Shown here piece by piece: positions 1 through 8,421 of a stretch of 64,000 bases of DNA; within the stretch, counting starts at the first letter, position 1, and the number at the start of each line of letters is the position of its first letter. The notes beneath the pieces were generated by a model. That model was not told where the DNA came from and did no database searches. It was given only the letters and a program-made list of their open reading frames with translations. This stretch comes from Chromohalobacter sarecensis (GTDB lineage: Bacteria; Pseudomonadota; Gammaproteobacteria; Pseudomonadales; Halomonadaceae). The position numbers and the translations under genes are program-made. Location: the NCBI RefSeq assembly GCF_023061135.1, contig NZ_JAKGAN010000002.1, forward strand, positions 62,001-126,000, given 5' to 3'.

Positions 1-466
1 CCAGATTGCCCCAGCCGGCGGTCGTGGCATTGGCGGTGCCGACCACGTTAGGCGCGAACATCACCGAGGTGTGGTACTGGGTGATGACAAAGGAGGCGCC
101 GATCGCGCCGATGGCCAATCGCGCCAGCAGGAAGGTTTCGAAGTTATCGGCGAGGCCGATCAGCATCACCGGCAGGGAACCGAGGCACAGCAACCAAGTG
201 TAAGCCTTGCGGGGGCCTATCTTTTCGCAGAGAAGCCCGATTACCAGGCGTACCAAGACGGTAATGGCCACCGAGGCGATGATGGTATTGCCGATCTGGG
301 TTTTGCTTAGGTCGAGGTCTTCACGCACCACGGCCATCAAGGGGGCGATGCCGAACCAGCCGAAAAAGCAGACGTGGAATGCGAACCACGACATGTGGAA
401 GGCGCGCATCTGCGGGGTCTTGAGGCTGAAAAGCCGTATCTTGTTGGCCTTGTTGCGGATGTCCAT
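1..466 (-). CDS. narK: NarK-type nitrate/nitrite transporter, N-terminal part (gene runs off the window)
   Basis: This is the first 155 codons of a major-facilitator transporter of the nitrate/nitrite porter family, an inner-membrane protein that imports nitrate or exchanges it for nitrite. The start ATG at 466 follows a GAGGA ribosome site about 8 bases upstream. Several hydrophobic segments are visible, and near the window edge is a Gly/Ala/Asn-rich stretch (ITQYHTSVMFAPNVVGTANA) that resembles the NNP-family nitrate signature. The C-terminal two thirds are missing only because the window ends. The divergent nasT-nasS pair and the hairpin with a T-run in its leader suggest nitrate-responsive control. 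The nitrate/nitrite family is well supported; the direction of transport is not shown. Confidence 0.88.
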   Translation of the reverse strand, partial: MDIRNKANKIRLFSLKTPQMRAFHMSWFAFHVCFFGWFGIAPLMAVVREDLDLSKTQIGNTIIASVAITVLVRLVIGLLCEKIGPRKAYTWLLCLGSLPVMLIGLADNFETFLLARLAIGAIGASFVITQYHTSVMFAPNVVGTANATTAGWGNL

Positions 467-596
467 GGCTCATCCTCTAGCGTTGGAGTAGCGGAGATCG
501 AACGCGACGTCGGCGACCTTCGTCATGAAGGGCCGGGTCCTGGGGTCCGACGCACTCGTACTCACTTGGCGAGCCTGGTCCACGTCTTGCTGCCTT

Positions 597-683
597 AAAA
601 AAAGCAAAAGGCATGCCAATGGAGTAGAGCGATGATGAATGCCCAGGCTTATCGGCCCAAAGCGGCTCATTGGCATGCTTTTG
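597..683 (-). terminator. Terminator-like hairpin in the narK leader (candidate NasT attenuator)
   Basis: On the minus strand, the arm at 683-667 pairs with 623-605 (17 pairs, with one extra base in two places) and is followed at once by a run of seven T (603-597). This has the form of a Rho-independent terminator and lies about 130 bases ahead of the narK start. Two small hairpins with similar loops occur nearby: 708-695 (loop CGATAG) and 657-646 (loop CGATAA). ANTAR proteins such as NasT are known to act by antitermination on paired leader hairpins of nitrate genes, so this is a plausible target. The link to NasT is inference. Confidence 0.55.
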
Positions 684-779
684 GTGCGCTTTGAGGCGCT
701 ATCGCACCGTTTTAATGCATCCATGGTGCACCGCTGATGTGCAGAGCCCGTGTTGCATGGGCTGCCGCAGGGCATTGCC

Positions 780-795
780 TGGCATGTAACCTGCA
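780..795 (+). promoter_or_regulatory. Sigma54-type promoter for nasT-nasS
   Basis: The sequence TGGCATGTAACCTGCA matches the -24/-12 consensus TGGCAC-N5-TTGCA, with GG and GC exactly 12 bases apart and only two mismatches. Transcription would begin near 806, leaving a short leader with an AGGAGAGG ribosome site before the nasT ATG at 831. Sigma54 control is usual for nitrogen genes under NtrC. I did not find an obvious NtrC site. Confidence 0.55.
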
Positions 796-830
796 TTGAA
801 AGTCGACAAGCACCCAGGAGAGGAAAGCGC

Positions 831-1409
831 ATGACCGTGAAGGTGCTGATCGTGGATGCTCGTCCGGAACGCTCGCGGGCGTTGGAGCAAGCACTGCATG
901 AGGCGGGGTTCGACGTGGTGACACGTGCCAACGAGCATGACGATCTCTACGCCGTCATGACGCGCGTCAAGCCTGATGCGGTGATCATCGATGCGGCGCT
1001 GCCCAGCCGCGATACCCTGGAACACATGGGCCAGCTGGGGCGCCGCTTTCCTAAGCCGATGATTATGCTTGCCGAGGAAGAAACGCCGGATTTAACACGC
1101 GAAGCGACGAGTGCAGGTGTAAGTGCCTACGTGGTCGAGGACATACAGCCGGCGCTGGTGCGTTCGATGGTCAATGTAGCGATTGCCAGCTTCGACGCGC
1201 ATCGTGCCCTCAAGGGCGAGTTGACCAAGACTCAGACCACGCTGTCGCAGCGGCGCACCATTGAACGCGCCAAGAGCCAATTGATGGAAACGCACGCGTT
1301 CAGCGAAGACGCCGCCTATCAGTGGCTACGCAAGCACGCCATGAATCGTCGCTTGACCATTCACGAGGTAGCTCAGGCCGTCTTGACCAGTGACGATTTC
1401 GAGTCGTAG
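831..1409 (+). CDS. nasT: NasT-like response regulator with ANTAR RNA-binding domain
   Basis: This 192-residue protein has a response-regulator receiver fold in its first 120 residues (VLIVDA near the N-terminus, aspartate in VIIDAALPS) and a C-terminal ANTAR domain (about 130-190, with RRTIERAKSQLM and the three-helix core). NasT is a positive regulator that binds leader RNA of nitrate-assimilation operons and prevents early termination; NasS holds it back when nitrate is absent. The ATG at 831 is preceded by AGGAGAGG, while the longer reading frame upstream has no comparable site. nasS follows after 6 bases, so the two are probably co-transcribed. The order nasT-nasS is the reverse of the commonly described nasS-nasT. 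Confidence 0.9.
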   Translation: MTVKVLIVDARPERSRALEQALHEAGFDVVTRANEHDDLYAVMTRVKPDAVIIDAALPSRDTLEHMGQLGRRFPKPMIMLAEEETPDLTREATSAGVSAYVVEDIQPALVRSMVNVAIASFDAHRALKGELTKTQTTLSQRRTIERAKSQLMETHAFSEDAAYQWLRKHAMNRRLTIHEVAQAVLTSDDFES

Positions 1410-1415
1410 GAGACA

Positions 1416-2633
1416 ATGATGAACGAGTCCCAAACCCCACGAGGCGAGTGGCCCTCGCCCGAGCGCGATACGCTGACCCTGGGCATGTTGCCGCTCAACG
1501 ATGCCGCGCCACTGGTGGTGGCGCGAGAACGTGGCTTCTTCGCGGCGCATGGGCTGGATGTGACGCTGCAAGTCGAGTCGTCATGGGCTGGCTTGCGCGA
1601 TGGCATGCAGCTCGGGCTCCTCGATGGTGCACAGATGCTGCCCTTGATGCCGCTGGCCTCGACATTGGGACTCGATGGACGCCCTACGCCGATGCTGTCG
1701 GCGTTGACGCTGAACCTCGGCGGTAATGCCATTACCGTGTCCAATGCGTTGTATGCCAGCATGCAGGCCGCCGATCCTGAGGCCATGTTGCAGGCACCGA
1801 TTTCCGCCCGCGCACTGGCGGCAGTAGTGCGCCAACGGCAAGCCGCTGGCGAGTCGGCGTTGCGTTTCGCTAGCGTGTATCCCTTTTCTTCGCACCACTA
1901 TCAGTTGCGCTATTGGCTGGCGGAAGGCGGCGTCGACCCTGATCGGGATCTTGAGTTGCGCGTGGTGCCCCCGCCCTTGGTGGCGGAGCAACTCGAGGCC
2001 GGTTGGCTGGATGGCTATTGTGTCGGCGAACCCTGGAATACGCTCGCGGCTCGTCGTGAAAGTGGTCGCGTGCTGATCGGTAGTCACGCCATTTGGCAGC
2101 ATGGTCAGGAAAAAGTCTTCGCGGTACGCGAGGCATGGGCCGACGCCTATCCGGCGACGCACCGCGCGGTGCTGCGTGCGCTACTCGAGGCTTGCGCCTG
2201 GCTGGATGCCCCGGCGCAGCGTGTCGAGGCGGCACGCTTGATGTGCGAAAAAGGTTACCTGGACGTGCCACCCACCGTGGTAGAGGAAAGCATGGCGGTG
2301 GAGGGTACGCCGGCGCCGCATGGCATGAGTGTGTTTCACCGTCATGCCGCGAACTTTCCTTGGCGGTCTCATCTACGTTGGTACGCCGAGCAGATGCGCC
2401 GTTGGCAGCATTTGGACGTTGCCATCCCTGCGCTGGAGGGCTGCTTGTCGCGTTGCGTGCGACCGGATCTTTTCCGCGAAGCGGCCGATGATCTGGGCCT
2501 TAGCTATCCGCTCATCGATGACAAAAGTGAAGGTGAGCATGCGGCCGAATGGTCGCTGGAAGGAAGTCGTGGCGCCATCGCCATGGGCAGCGATCGACTG
2601 CTGGGTGGCGGCCGTTTTTCAGGCCGAGGCTGA
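1416..2633 (+). CDS. nasS: NasS-like nitrate sensor (periplasmic-binding-protein fold, cytoplasmic)
   Basis: This 405-residue protein is homologous to the nitrate-binding component NrtA/NasF but has no signal peptide or lipobox, as expected for the cytoplasmic sensor NasS. Family-like stretches include GMLPLNDAAPLVVARERGFF near the N-terminus and GYCVGEPWN in the middle. NasS is known to bind nitrate and release NasT. Two tandem ATG codons (1416 and 1419) follow a TAGGAG ribosome site. The gene ends just before a strong hairpin shared with the convergent peptidase gene. Confidence is high for the family and good for the regulatory role because of the adjacent nasT. Confidence 0.88.
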   Translation: MMNESQTPRGEWPSPERDTLTLGMLPLNDAAPLVVARERGFFAAHGLDVTLQVESSWAGLRDGMQLGLLDGAQMLPLMPLASTLGLDGRPTPMLSALTLNLGGNAITVSNALYASMQAADPEAMLQAPISARALAAVVRQRQAAGESALRFASVYPFSSHHYQLRYWLAEGGVDPDRDLELRVVPPPLVAEQLEAGWLDGYCVGEPWNTLAARRESGRVLIGSHAIWQHGQEKVFAVREAWADAYPATHRAVLRALLEACAWLDAPAQRVEAARLMCEKGYLDVPPTVVEESMAVEGTPAPHGMSVFHRHAANFPWRSHLRWYAEQMRRWQHLDVAIPALEGCLSRCVRPDLFREAADDLGLSYPLIDDKSEGEHAAEWSLEGSRGAIAMGSDRLLGGGRFSGRG

Positions 2634-2651
2634 CTGAAGAAGGCCCAAACG

Positions 2652-2684
2652 CAAATCGCCCCGCCGTAATGGTGGGGCGATTTG
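2652..2684. terminator. Bidirectional terminator between nasS and the M23 peptidase gene
   Basis: A 14-base stem (2652-2665 with 2671-2684, one G-T pair) closes a 5-base loop, GTAAT. The stem has AT-rich outer ends (CAAAT/ATTTG). It lies between two convergent genes, so it probably ends both transcripts. Confidence 0.8.
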
Positions 2685-2702
2685 TGAGGGGGCTCGGCTA
2701 GG

Positions 2703-4364
2703 CTAGCCTTCGTCGCCCGATTTCTCGTCGAGGTGCACGCTGGCGATGGCCGGCGTATCGCTGTCGCTTTCCAGCTTGGCGAGCAATGGCTTGGACTCCT
2801 TCTGGAATGCGGCCAGCTTTTTGCCTTCCAGACTCTGGTTCTCGGGTAGCTTGACGCGCATGGCATCCACGGAACGGTTATTGACCATTACCTCGTAATG
2901 CAGGTGTGGGCCCGTGCTGCCGCCGGTGTTACCGGACAAGGCGATCTCTTGGCCCATCTCGACACGGTCGCCTTCGCTGACGAAGCGCTTGGAGAGGTGC
3001 ATGTAGCGCGTCTTGTAGCCGTTGTCGTGGCGAATGACCAAATAGTTGCCGGCACCGTTGGCCTGATAGGCTGATTTCACGACACGTCCGGCCGCCGGCG
3101 AGTCGACGGCGGTGCCGGTGCGCATGGCGAAGTCTGTCCCCCGATGCGGGCTGATACGCCCAGTGATCGGATGCGTACGCCGCAGGTTGAACGGTGAGCT
3201 GATGCGATAATGCCCATCGAACGGATAGCGATCGAAGGCCGGGTCGAGGCCCTGGCCGTCGGGCGTATAGAACTGGTCGTCGGCGCTATTGCGTACCACG
3301 GTCAGGTCCATGCGCTCGCCTTGATACTGGGCGGCGAGAATCCGTGAGTCGAGGCTTTCACCTTCCAGCATGTCGGATTCGACGAGCACCTGAAAATGAT
3401 CGCCGGCACGCGTGTTGCGACGAAAATCCAGTTTCTTCGAGAGCAGGCTCGTCAACTGGGCGACCTCAGAGCGTGAGAGCCCGGTGGACTCAGCCGACAG
3501 AGTGAAGCTGCCGTTGACCGTGCCGGTGAAGAGGCGTTGAGACGGTTCGGTGGCCTTGATGACGTTGGCAACGTCGAAATCGTCTTGGGGGGAGTCGCGT
3601 TCGATGACATAGCCTTCACGTGCATTTTTCATCACACGTAACGCCAGCAGGTCGCCGTTTTGGCTGAGCTTGTAATCGAACGTGCGTCCGACACGCCAGC
3701 GTGTCAGAGCATTCTTGTCGGGAACGCTATCCAGAATATGCATGACATCGCTGTACCCCAGTCCTAACGTTCGCTCCGCCGTCACGGCGAAGGTATCGCC
3801 TTTCTGTACCGTATAGGTTTCCCATTCAGGCACGAATTCCTGCTGTGTGGCGATCTCACGCTCAAGGTCCGGGGGGCCGTCCTCGTCGTGCAATTCCGTC
3901 GGGTCGATGGAAAAGTCTTCGTAGGATGTTCCGCCTAAGGAGTCATCGTCGAGCTCGTCTTCAGAGAGCAATCCTGGCAACTGCATGGCCGTATGAAGCG
4001 CCTCGGCAGCAAGGTAGGGATGAGAGGACTGGGTATCAAACGCCGGCGCATCAGACACGGTATTGTCTGCCGCGTGCGCCTTGTCGATGAAGTCGACATC
4101 GACGATTTCCTGGGCCTTGAGCTCACTCAGCGGAATATCGCGAGTGGTCACAGTCTCCAGGGTGTCGAGGGCATTGCCCGCCAGCGAGGGCGATGATGAA
4201 TTAGAATCGCCGATGTCTTGAGTGATCTGGTGGGTGGCTGAGTTGCCACCATTGTCGTCGATGACGGTAACGATTTTGTGCGCGCCCAGCACAGTCACCA
4301 TGGTGGCGACCGGTAACAAGATTAACTTATGAGTGCGGGGCAGCGAATGAAGAATCCGCAACAT
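2703..4364 (-). CDS. OapA/LysM-type M23 family metallopeptidase (murein endopeptidase)
   Basis: This 553-residue envelope protein starts with an OapA-type N-terminus (LPRTHK at 8-13, then one hydrophobic segment at about 15-30), so it is probably anchored in the inner membrane facing the periplasm. A LysM-like region (about 184-240, with TVQKGDT) should bind peptidoglycan. The C-terminal M23 domain (about 385-495) keeps all expected zinc and catalytic residues: H407 and D411 in HRGTD, H456 in YMHLS, and the HLH pair at 487-489. Relatives such as MepM cleave D-Ala-meso-DAP crosslinks during wall growth. The ATG at 4364 lacks a strong ribosome site, but the N-terminus fits the family. The gene is monocistronic. 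Confidence 0.88.
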   Translation of the reverse strand: MLRILHSLPRTHKLILLPVATMVTVLGAHKIVTVIDDNGGNSATHQITQDIGDSNSSSPSLAGNALDTLETVTTRDIPLSELKAQEIVDVDFIDKAHAADNTVSDAPAFDTQSSHPYLAAEALHTAMQLPGLLSEDELDDDSLGGTSYEDFSIDPTELHDEDGPPDLEREIATQQEFVPEWETYTVQKGDTFAVTAERTLGLGYSDVMHILDSVPDKNALTRWRVGRTFDYKLSQNGDLLALRVMKNAREGYVIERDSPQDDFDVANVIKATEPSQRLFTGTVNGSFTLSAESTGLSRSEVAQLTSLLSKKLDFRRNTRAGDHFQVLVESDMLEGESLDSRILAAQYQGERMDLTVVRNSADDQFYTPDGQGLDPAFDRYPFDGHYRISSPFNLRRTHPITGRISPHRGTDFAMRTGTAVDSPAAGRVVKSAYQANGAGNYLVIRHDNGYKTRYMHLSKRFVSEGDRVEMGQEIALSGNTGGSTGPHLHYEVMVNNRSVDAMRVKLPENQSLEGKKLAAFQKESKPLLAKLESDSDTPAIASVHLDEKSGDEG

Positions 4365-4450
4365 GATGAATAGAAGCCGTATACGTGAACATTAAATAGA
4401 TAAAAGGCATCGAAACGATAACCCATGCTAAATGAAATGCCTATCCTGTT

Positions 4451-4552
4451 CATGTATACAGTCCATACATGCAACAACGGCAAGCCGGTGTCAGCGGCTT
4501 GCCATATTATGCGTGGCTATGTGGGTACTCCTTTACCGGCGCCACGTGGCGC
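4451..4552. other. Intergenic palindromes between the M23 and pirin genes, including the likely pirin terminator
   Basis: Three perfect inverted repeats lie in this 205-base gap. GGCAAGCCG (4479-4487) pairs with 4495-4503 around a 7-base loop and is a likely end signal for the minus-strand pirin transcript, although it lacks a long T-run. GCGCCACGTGGCGC (4539-4552) is a perfect 14-base palindrome. CATGTAT (4451-4457) pairs with 4465-4471 about 90 bases ahead of the peptidase gene and could be an operator. Functions are inferred from form only. Confidence 0.45.
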
Positions 4553-4569
4553 ACAATAGTTACACAACT

Positions 4570-5418
4570 TTACTCGGTCAAGCTGCCATCTCGATAAGCT
4601 TGCATGGCGGCCTCCAGCTCGCTGCGTGAATTCATCACGAAAGGCCCGTAATGGGCGATCGGTTCGCGATGCGGTGTGCCTCGCAAGAGCAGAGCGCCAG
4701 CCTCGCCGTCCGCTTCCAGGGTTAGTGCATCGCCCGCCTCGAGCACTGCGAGATGACCAGCCGTTACCGCTTGATTGCCAATCTTTACCGTACCCAGATA
4801 GGCATATACCAGCACGGTCTCATCCCCAAGCTGCGTCAGTGACAAGGTGCCCGAGTCAAGGTGTACATCGGCGACGCCGGCATTGCCGGCCAAGGCATTG
4901 AGGGGGCCGTCGATGCTGGCCGTGGCGTTTTGCCAGCGACCGCCGAGAGCGATCAAGTGGCCGCCTTGGCCTTCGAGGCGTGGCATTTCCTGCGCACGTA
5001 CATCGCGATAAGTGGCCGTGCTCAGCTTGTCGCGTGCCGGCAGGTTGATCCACAACTGAAAGGCGTGGAGCCCTTGGCTGTCGGTCAGTGGCATTTCGGA
5101 GTGGATCATCCCGCGCCCGGTGTGCATCCATTGCGCATCGCCGGCATGGATGGTGCTGCTGTGGCCGAGATGATCCTCGTGCGTCAGCCCGCCGTGAATG
5201 ACATAGGTGAGCGTCTGCATGCCTCGGTGTGGGTGCGGGGGAAAGCCGCCGATATAGTCATCGGGCTGATCGGACCCCAACTCGTCGAGCATTAGAAAAG
5301 GATCGAGCCCGCCCTCGAAGTCGTGGAGTCGCTTGATCTTGACGCCATCGCCGTCTTGGCTGGGGTGGCTGGAGCGAATGTGCTTGATCTGGCGGTGAGT
5401 CTGCGTTGCCTGTGTCAT
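4570..5418 (-). CDS. Pirin family protein
   Basis: This is a bicupin of 282 residues in the pirin family. The metal-binding residues are all present: H62 and H64 in PHPHRG, then H106 and E108 in MIHSEMP, a spacing matching the ligands of characterised pirins. Bacterial pirins often act as quercetin 2,3-dioxygenase-like or redox-responsive proteins; the substrate here cannot be told. I chose the ATG at 5418 because AGAGGA precedes it; an upstream in-frame ATG at 5481 would add 21 residues with no ribosome site. The divergent LysR gene next door is the obvious candidate regulator, and a TTTTCGAAAA palindrome sits at 5462-5471 between them. Confidence 0.9.
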   Translation of the reverse strand: MTQATQTHRQIKHIRSSHPSQDGDGVKIKRLHDFEGGLDPFLMLDELGSDQPDDYIGGFPPHPHRGMQTLTYVIHGGLTHEDHLGHSSTIHAGDAQWMHTGRGMIHSEMPLTDSQGLHAFQLWINLPARDKLSTATYRDVRAQEMPRLEGQGGHLIALGGRWQNATASIDGPLNALAGNAGVADVHLDSGTLSLTQLGDETVLVYAYLGTVKIGNQAVTAGHLAVLEAGDALTLEADGEAGALLLRGTPHREPIAHYGPFVMNSRSELEAAMQAYRDGSLTE

Positions 5419-5511
5419 GGTGAATCCTCTTGATGACAATGACTGGTATTTTAGTTCGTGTTTTTCGAAAATTAATCGCATATTTTTGCTCCTAACCTTC
5501 GGGATAATCGA

Positions 5512-6426
5512 ATGGTCAATGTCACGTTAGCGCAATGGCGAATGCTCGCCGCCGTGGTCGATCACGGCGGATTCGCGCGTGCCGCCGACGCCGTGCACAA
5601 GAGCCCCTCCACGCTCAATCACGCGGTTCACAAGCTCGAAGAGCAGCTGGGTGTCCAAGTCCTTGAGCCCGTGGGACGACAGGTGCGATTGACGGAGGCG
5701 GGCGCCATGTTGCTACGCCGTGCCCGGCAGTTGCTGGAAAGCGCCGAGGCTCTGGAAGATGTCGCCGGGCGTTTGGGCGAGGGGCTCGAAGCCGAGGTGG
5801 TGATCGCCGTCGATCAGCTATTTCCGCCGGATGCCCTGGCGCATGCGCTGGACAGTGTCTCGCGGCACTACCCTCATGTTCGTGTTCAACTGCATGAAAC
5901 CGTGCTCAACGGCGGTGTCGAGATGCTCTATGATGGGCGTGCCGACTTGGTGGTATCCGGTATCGCCGCCCAAGGCTTTTTGGGTGAGCCTTTGGTCAAC
6001 GTGGAGTTCTTGGCGGTCTCGCATCCCGAGCATCCCCTGCAGCATCTGGGACGTGAAGTCGACCTGCGTGACCTGGAGCAGCATCGTCAATTGGTGGTGC
6101 GTGACTCGGCGCTGCGCCAGTCGATGGATGCGGGGTGGCTCAAAGCCGAGCAGCGCTGGACATTGAGCCACCTGGTGACGTCGGTGGATATGCTGTGCCG
6201 CGGATTGGGGTTCGCCTGGATGCCGACGACCCGCATTCGTGAGGCATTACGCATGGGAGCGCTTGTCCCTTTGCCTCTGACACTCGGGGGGCGTCGCGAA
6301 ACGCCGATGCAGTTGATCTTTCGCGACCGGGATCGCGCCGGGCCAGCCACGCGGGCGCTAGCGGCGGCCTTGCACGCAGCCGTGGCGGATTGCTGCGATG
6401 AGCATTCGATAGAAGCGAACGATTAG
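5512..6426 (+). CDS. LysR family transcriptional regulator
   Basis: This 304-residue protein has a LysR-type winged helix in residues 1-65 (ARAADAVHKSPSTLNHAVHK is the helix-turn-helix) followed by a substrate-binding domain. It is transcribed away from the pirin gene across a 93-base gap, the classical LysR arrangement, so it probably controls pirin and itself. The effector is unknown. The next gene downstream, a glutathionyl-hydroquinone reductase, could belong to the same quinone or electrophile response, but that is only contextual. Confidence 0.88.
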   Translation: MVNVTLAQWRMLAAVVDHGGFARAADAVHKSPSTLNHAVHKLEEQLGVQVLEPVGRQVRLTEAGAMLLRRARQLLESAEALEDVAGRLGEGLEAEVVIAVDQLFPPDALAHALDSVSRHYPHVRVQLHETVLNGGVEMLYDGRADLVVSGIAAQGFLGEPLVNVEFLAVSHPEHPLQHLGREVDLRDLEQHRQLVVRDSALRQSMDAGWLKAEQRWTLSHLVTSVDMLCRGLGFAWMPTTRIREALRMGALVPLPLTLGGRRETPMQLIFRDRDRAGPATRALAAALHAAVADCCDEHSIEAND

Positions 6427-6542
6427 GCCGTTTTAATGCGCTTGAGCGTCGAATCAATCGTTTTATGCTGAGTGGCATCGAAGGTGGCCAAGCATGGGTC
6501 ATCTGCTCATCAAGCGCTAGCTCGAGCGTAGGAGAAACAGGT

Positions 6543-7544
6543 ATGGGGCTGTTAATCGAAGGCCGTTGGCATGACCAGTGGTACGACACCAAGAAATACG
6601 GCGGCGAGTTCGTTCGTGAGTCCGCCCAGTTGCGCGACTGGGTGACGCCGGACGGGTCGCCGGGACCGCAAGGCCAGCCGGGTATCGCGGCTGAGGCGGG
6701 GCGTTTTCATCTCTATGTGTCGTTGGCCTGCCCGTGGGCGCATCGCACCCTGATCGTGCGCAAGCTCAAGGGGCTCGAGGGTCTGGTCGACGTGTCGCAC
6801 ACCAGTCCGCTGATGCTGGAGCAGGGCTGGACCTATGCCATCGACGAGGGCTCGAGTGGCGATCCGCTCAATGGCGTCGACTATCACCATCAGCTCTATA
6901 CGCTGACCGATGCGCAGTATACCGGGCGCGTGACGGTGCCGGCGCTGTGGGACAAGCGTGAAGGGCGTATCGTCAACAACGAGTCCGCCGACTTGGTGCG
7001 TATGCTGGACGGGGCATTCGATGACTTGACCGGCAACCGGCTGGAGCTTTACCCGGCGGATCTCCGCGAGACCATCGATGCCGTCAACGCCGACGTCTAC
7101 GATCACGTCAACAATGGCGTTTACAAGGCGGGCTTCGCCACGCAGCAGGTGGTCTACGAGAAACACGTCACGGCGTTGTTCGAAGCGCTCGAGCGTCTCG
7201 AGTCACGGCTCGCCACGCAGCGGTATCTTGCCGGCGAGTGGCTGACCGAGGCGGACATTCGGCTGTTCACCACCTTGATTCGCTTCGATGCCGTCTATCA
7301 CGGGCACTTCAAGTGCAATCTCCGGCGTATCGAGGACTATCCCAATCTATCGAATTACCTGCGCGAGCTCTATCAATGGCCAGGCATTGCCGAGACGGTG
7401 AATTTCGATCACATCAAGCGCCATTACTACTATAGCCACGACACTATCAACCCGACGCGCATCGTTCCCAAGGGGCCGGTACTGGCGATGGAACGCCCCC
7501 ATGACCGCGAGCGGTTGCCGGGGCGGGGCATTCGTGGCGCTTAG
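6543..7544 (+). CDS. yqjG: Glutathionyl-hydroquinone reductase (YqjG/ECM4, Xi-class GST)
   Basis: This 333-residue cytosolic enzyme removes glutathione from glutathionyl-hydroquinones. The catalytic cysteine is C63 in the motif CPWAHR, which separates this class from ordinary glutathione transferases. The C-terminal half is the all-helical GST domain with the family-typical YHGHFKCN and RIEDYPNLSNYLREL. The ATG at 6543 follows GGAGAAACAGGT and starts with the conserved GxWxD...T segment; the longer frame from 6465 adds 26 non-conserved residues. Confidence 0.93.
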   Translation: MGLLIEGRWHDQWYDTKKYGGEFVRESAQLRDWVTPDGSPGPQGQPGIAAEAGRFHLYVSLACPWAHRTLIVRKLKGLEGLVDVSHTSPLMLEQGWTYAIDEGSSGDPLNGVDYHHQLYTLTDAQYTGRVTVPALWDKREGRIVNNESADLVRMLDGAFDDLTGNRLELYPADLRETIDAVNADVYDHVNNGVYKAGFATQQVVYEKHVTALFEALERLESRLATQRYLAGEWLTEADIRLFTTLIRFDAVYHGHFKCNLRRIEDYPNLSNYLRELYQWPGIAETVNFDHIKRHYYYSHDTINPTRIVPKGPVLAMERPHDRERLPGRGIRGA

Positions 7545-7568
7545 GGCCGTGGCGTTTAGATCGATGTA

Positions 7569-8027
7569 TCAGCGTCGCTGCTGGGCACGTGTCAGCCAGC
7601 GGTCGAGGGCATTGGCGAAGGTCCGTCGCTCGACATCGCCATAGGGTTTGGGGCCGCCGGTATGCTCGCCGCTGGCGCGCAGGGTTTCCATGAAGTCACG
7701 CATTTGCACCTGGGCGCGAATGCTGTCGCGAGTCAGTGCTTCGCCACGATTGGTGATGACCTCGGCATCGCGCGCCAATGCGGCTTCCGCCAGGGGCAGG
7801 TCAGCGGTGACGACGAGATCACCCGGCGCCACGCGGTCGACGATGGCGTCATCGGCGGCATCGAAGCCACCGGGAACGGTCAGTGCGCTGACCCAGGTCG
7901 AGGGTGGCAAGGGCAAGCGATGGTTGGCGACGAAGCGTGTCGGTGTTTGGGTGCGTTCGGCGGCACGTACGATGACTTCGCGGGCATGACGTGGACAGGC
8001 GTCGGCGTCGATCCACAGCGTCGGCAT
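7569..8027 (-). CDS. YaiI/YqxD family protein (UPF0178, DUF188)
   Basis: This 152-residue protein matches the UPF0178 family: an N-terminal WIDADACP motif, the PGGFDAADD-type acidic motif at about 55-65, the VVTADLPLA segment and a C-terminal GGPKPYG. Residues resemble a PIN-like nuclease fold with conserved aspartates, but no reaction is established. The ATG at 8027 follows AAGGAA and matches the family N-terminus; an upstream ATG at 8087 adds 20 unlikely residues. Confidence 0.88.
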   Translation of the reverse strand: MPTLWIDADACPRHAREVIVRAAERTQTPTRFVANHRLPLPPSTWVSALTVPGGFDAADDAIVDRVAPGDLVVTADLPLAEAALARDAEVITNRGEALTRDSIRAQVQMRDFMETLRASGEHTGGPKPYGDVERRTFANALDRWLTRAQQRR

Positions 8028-8421
8028 GGAGAGGCTTCCTTGATAAGCGAATAGACTTGATGAACGAATAAGAGTGGGCAAAGCCATTAGTCGATGGTAT
8101 TATGCCACTTCCTCGCATGTGTTGACCCCTCCATCCTGTATTCGTCCCTGTGCGATGTGCCTTCCACCCGGTGTGGATAGAGCCTAAAGGACGTTTCTGC
8201 GCAAGGCGCATTGCCCGCTCGTTTCGAGCCGGCCGTGAGAGCGCTTGCCGCATCGATGGCGCGCCACGACGCGTAAGGTCGCCACAGCTGCCGCTCATGC
8301 GGCAGGACGCAGGTGCTGCGACCGGCGCCTTTTGTTTCGATGCCCCAGGCCGAGCGGCCGATGGGCAATGAAGGCGCCTTGAATTTTTCCGCCGGTTTGC
8401 CCCGGCTATCCAAGGTGTGAC
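8028..8421 (+). promoter_or_regulatory. Long structured 5' leader of the DEAD-box helicase gene
   Basis: This 394-base gap holds no convincing gene. It contains a possible -10 (TATTAT at 8098) and several hairpins on the plus strand: GCTCG/CGAGC near 8217-8229, CTGCCGC/GCGGCAG (8288-8305, 4-base loop), and a larger nested structure GGCGCCTT (8324-8331) with AAGGCGCC (8371-8378), inside which TGCCC/GGGCA and GGCC/GGCC also pair. The last stem is followed by TTGAATTTTT, so it resembles an attenuator 40 bases ahead of the ATG. Long leaders of this kind are known for cold-inducible deaD-type genes. Confidence 0.5.
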
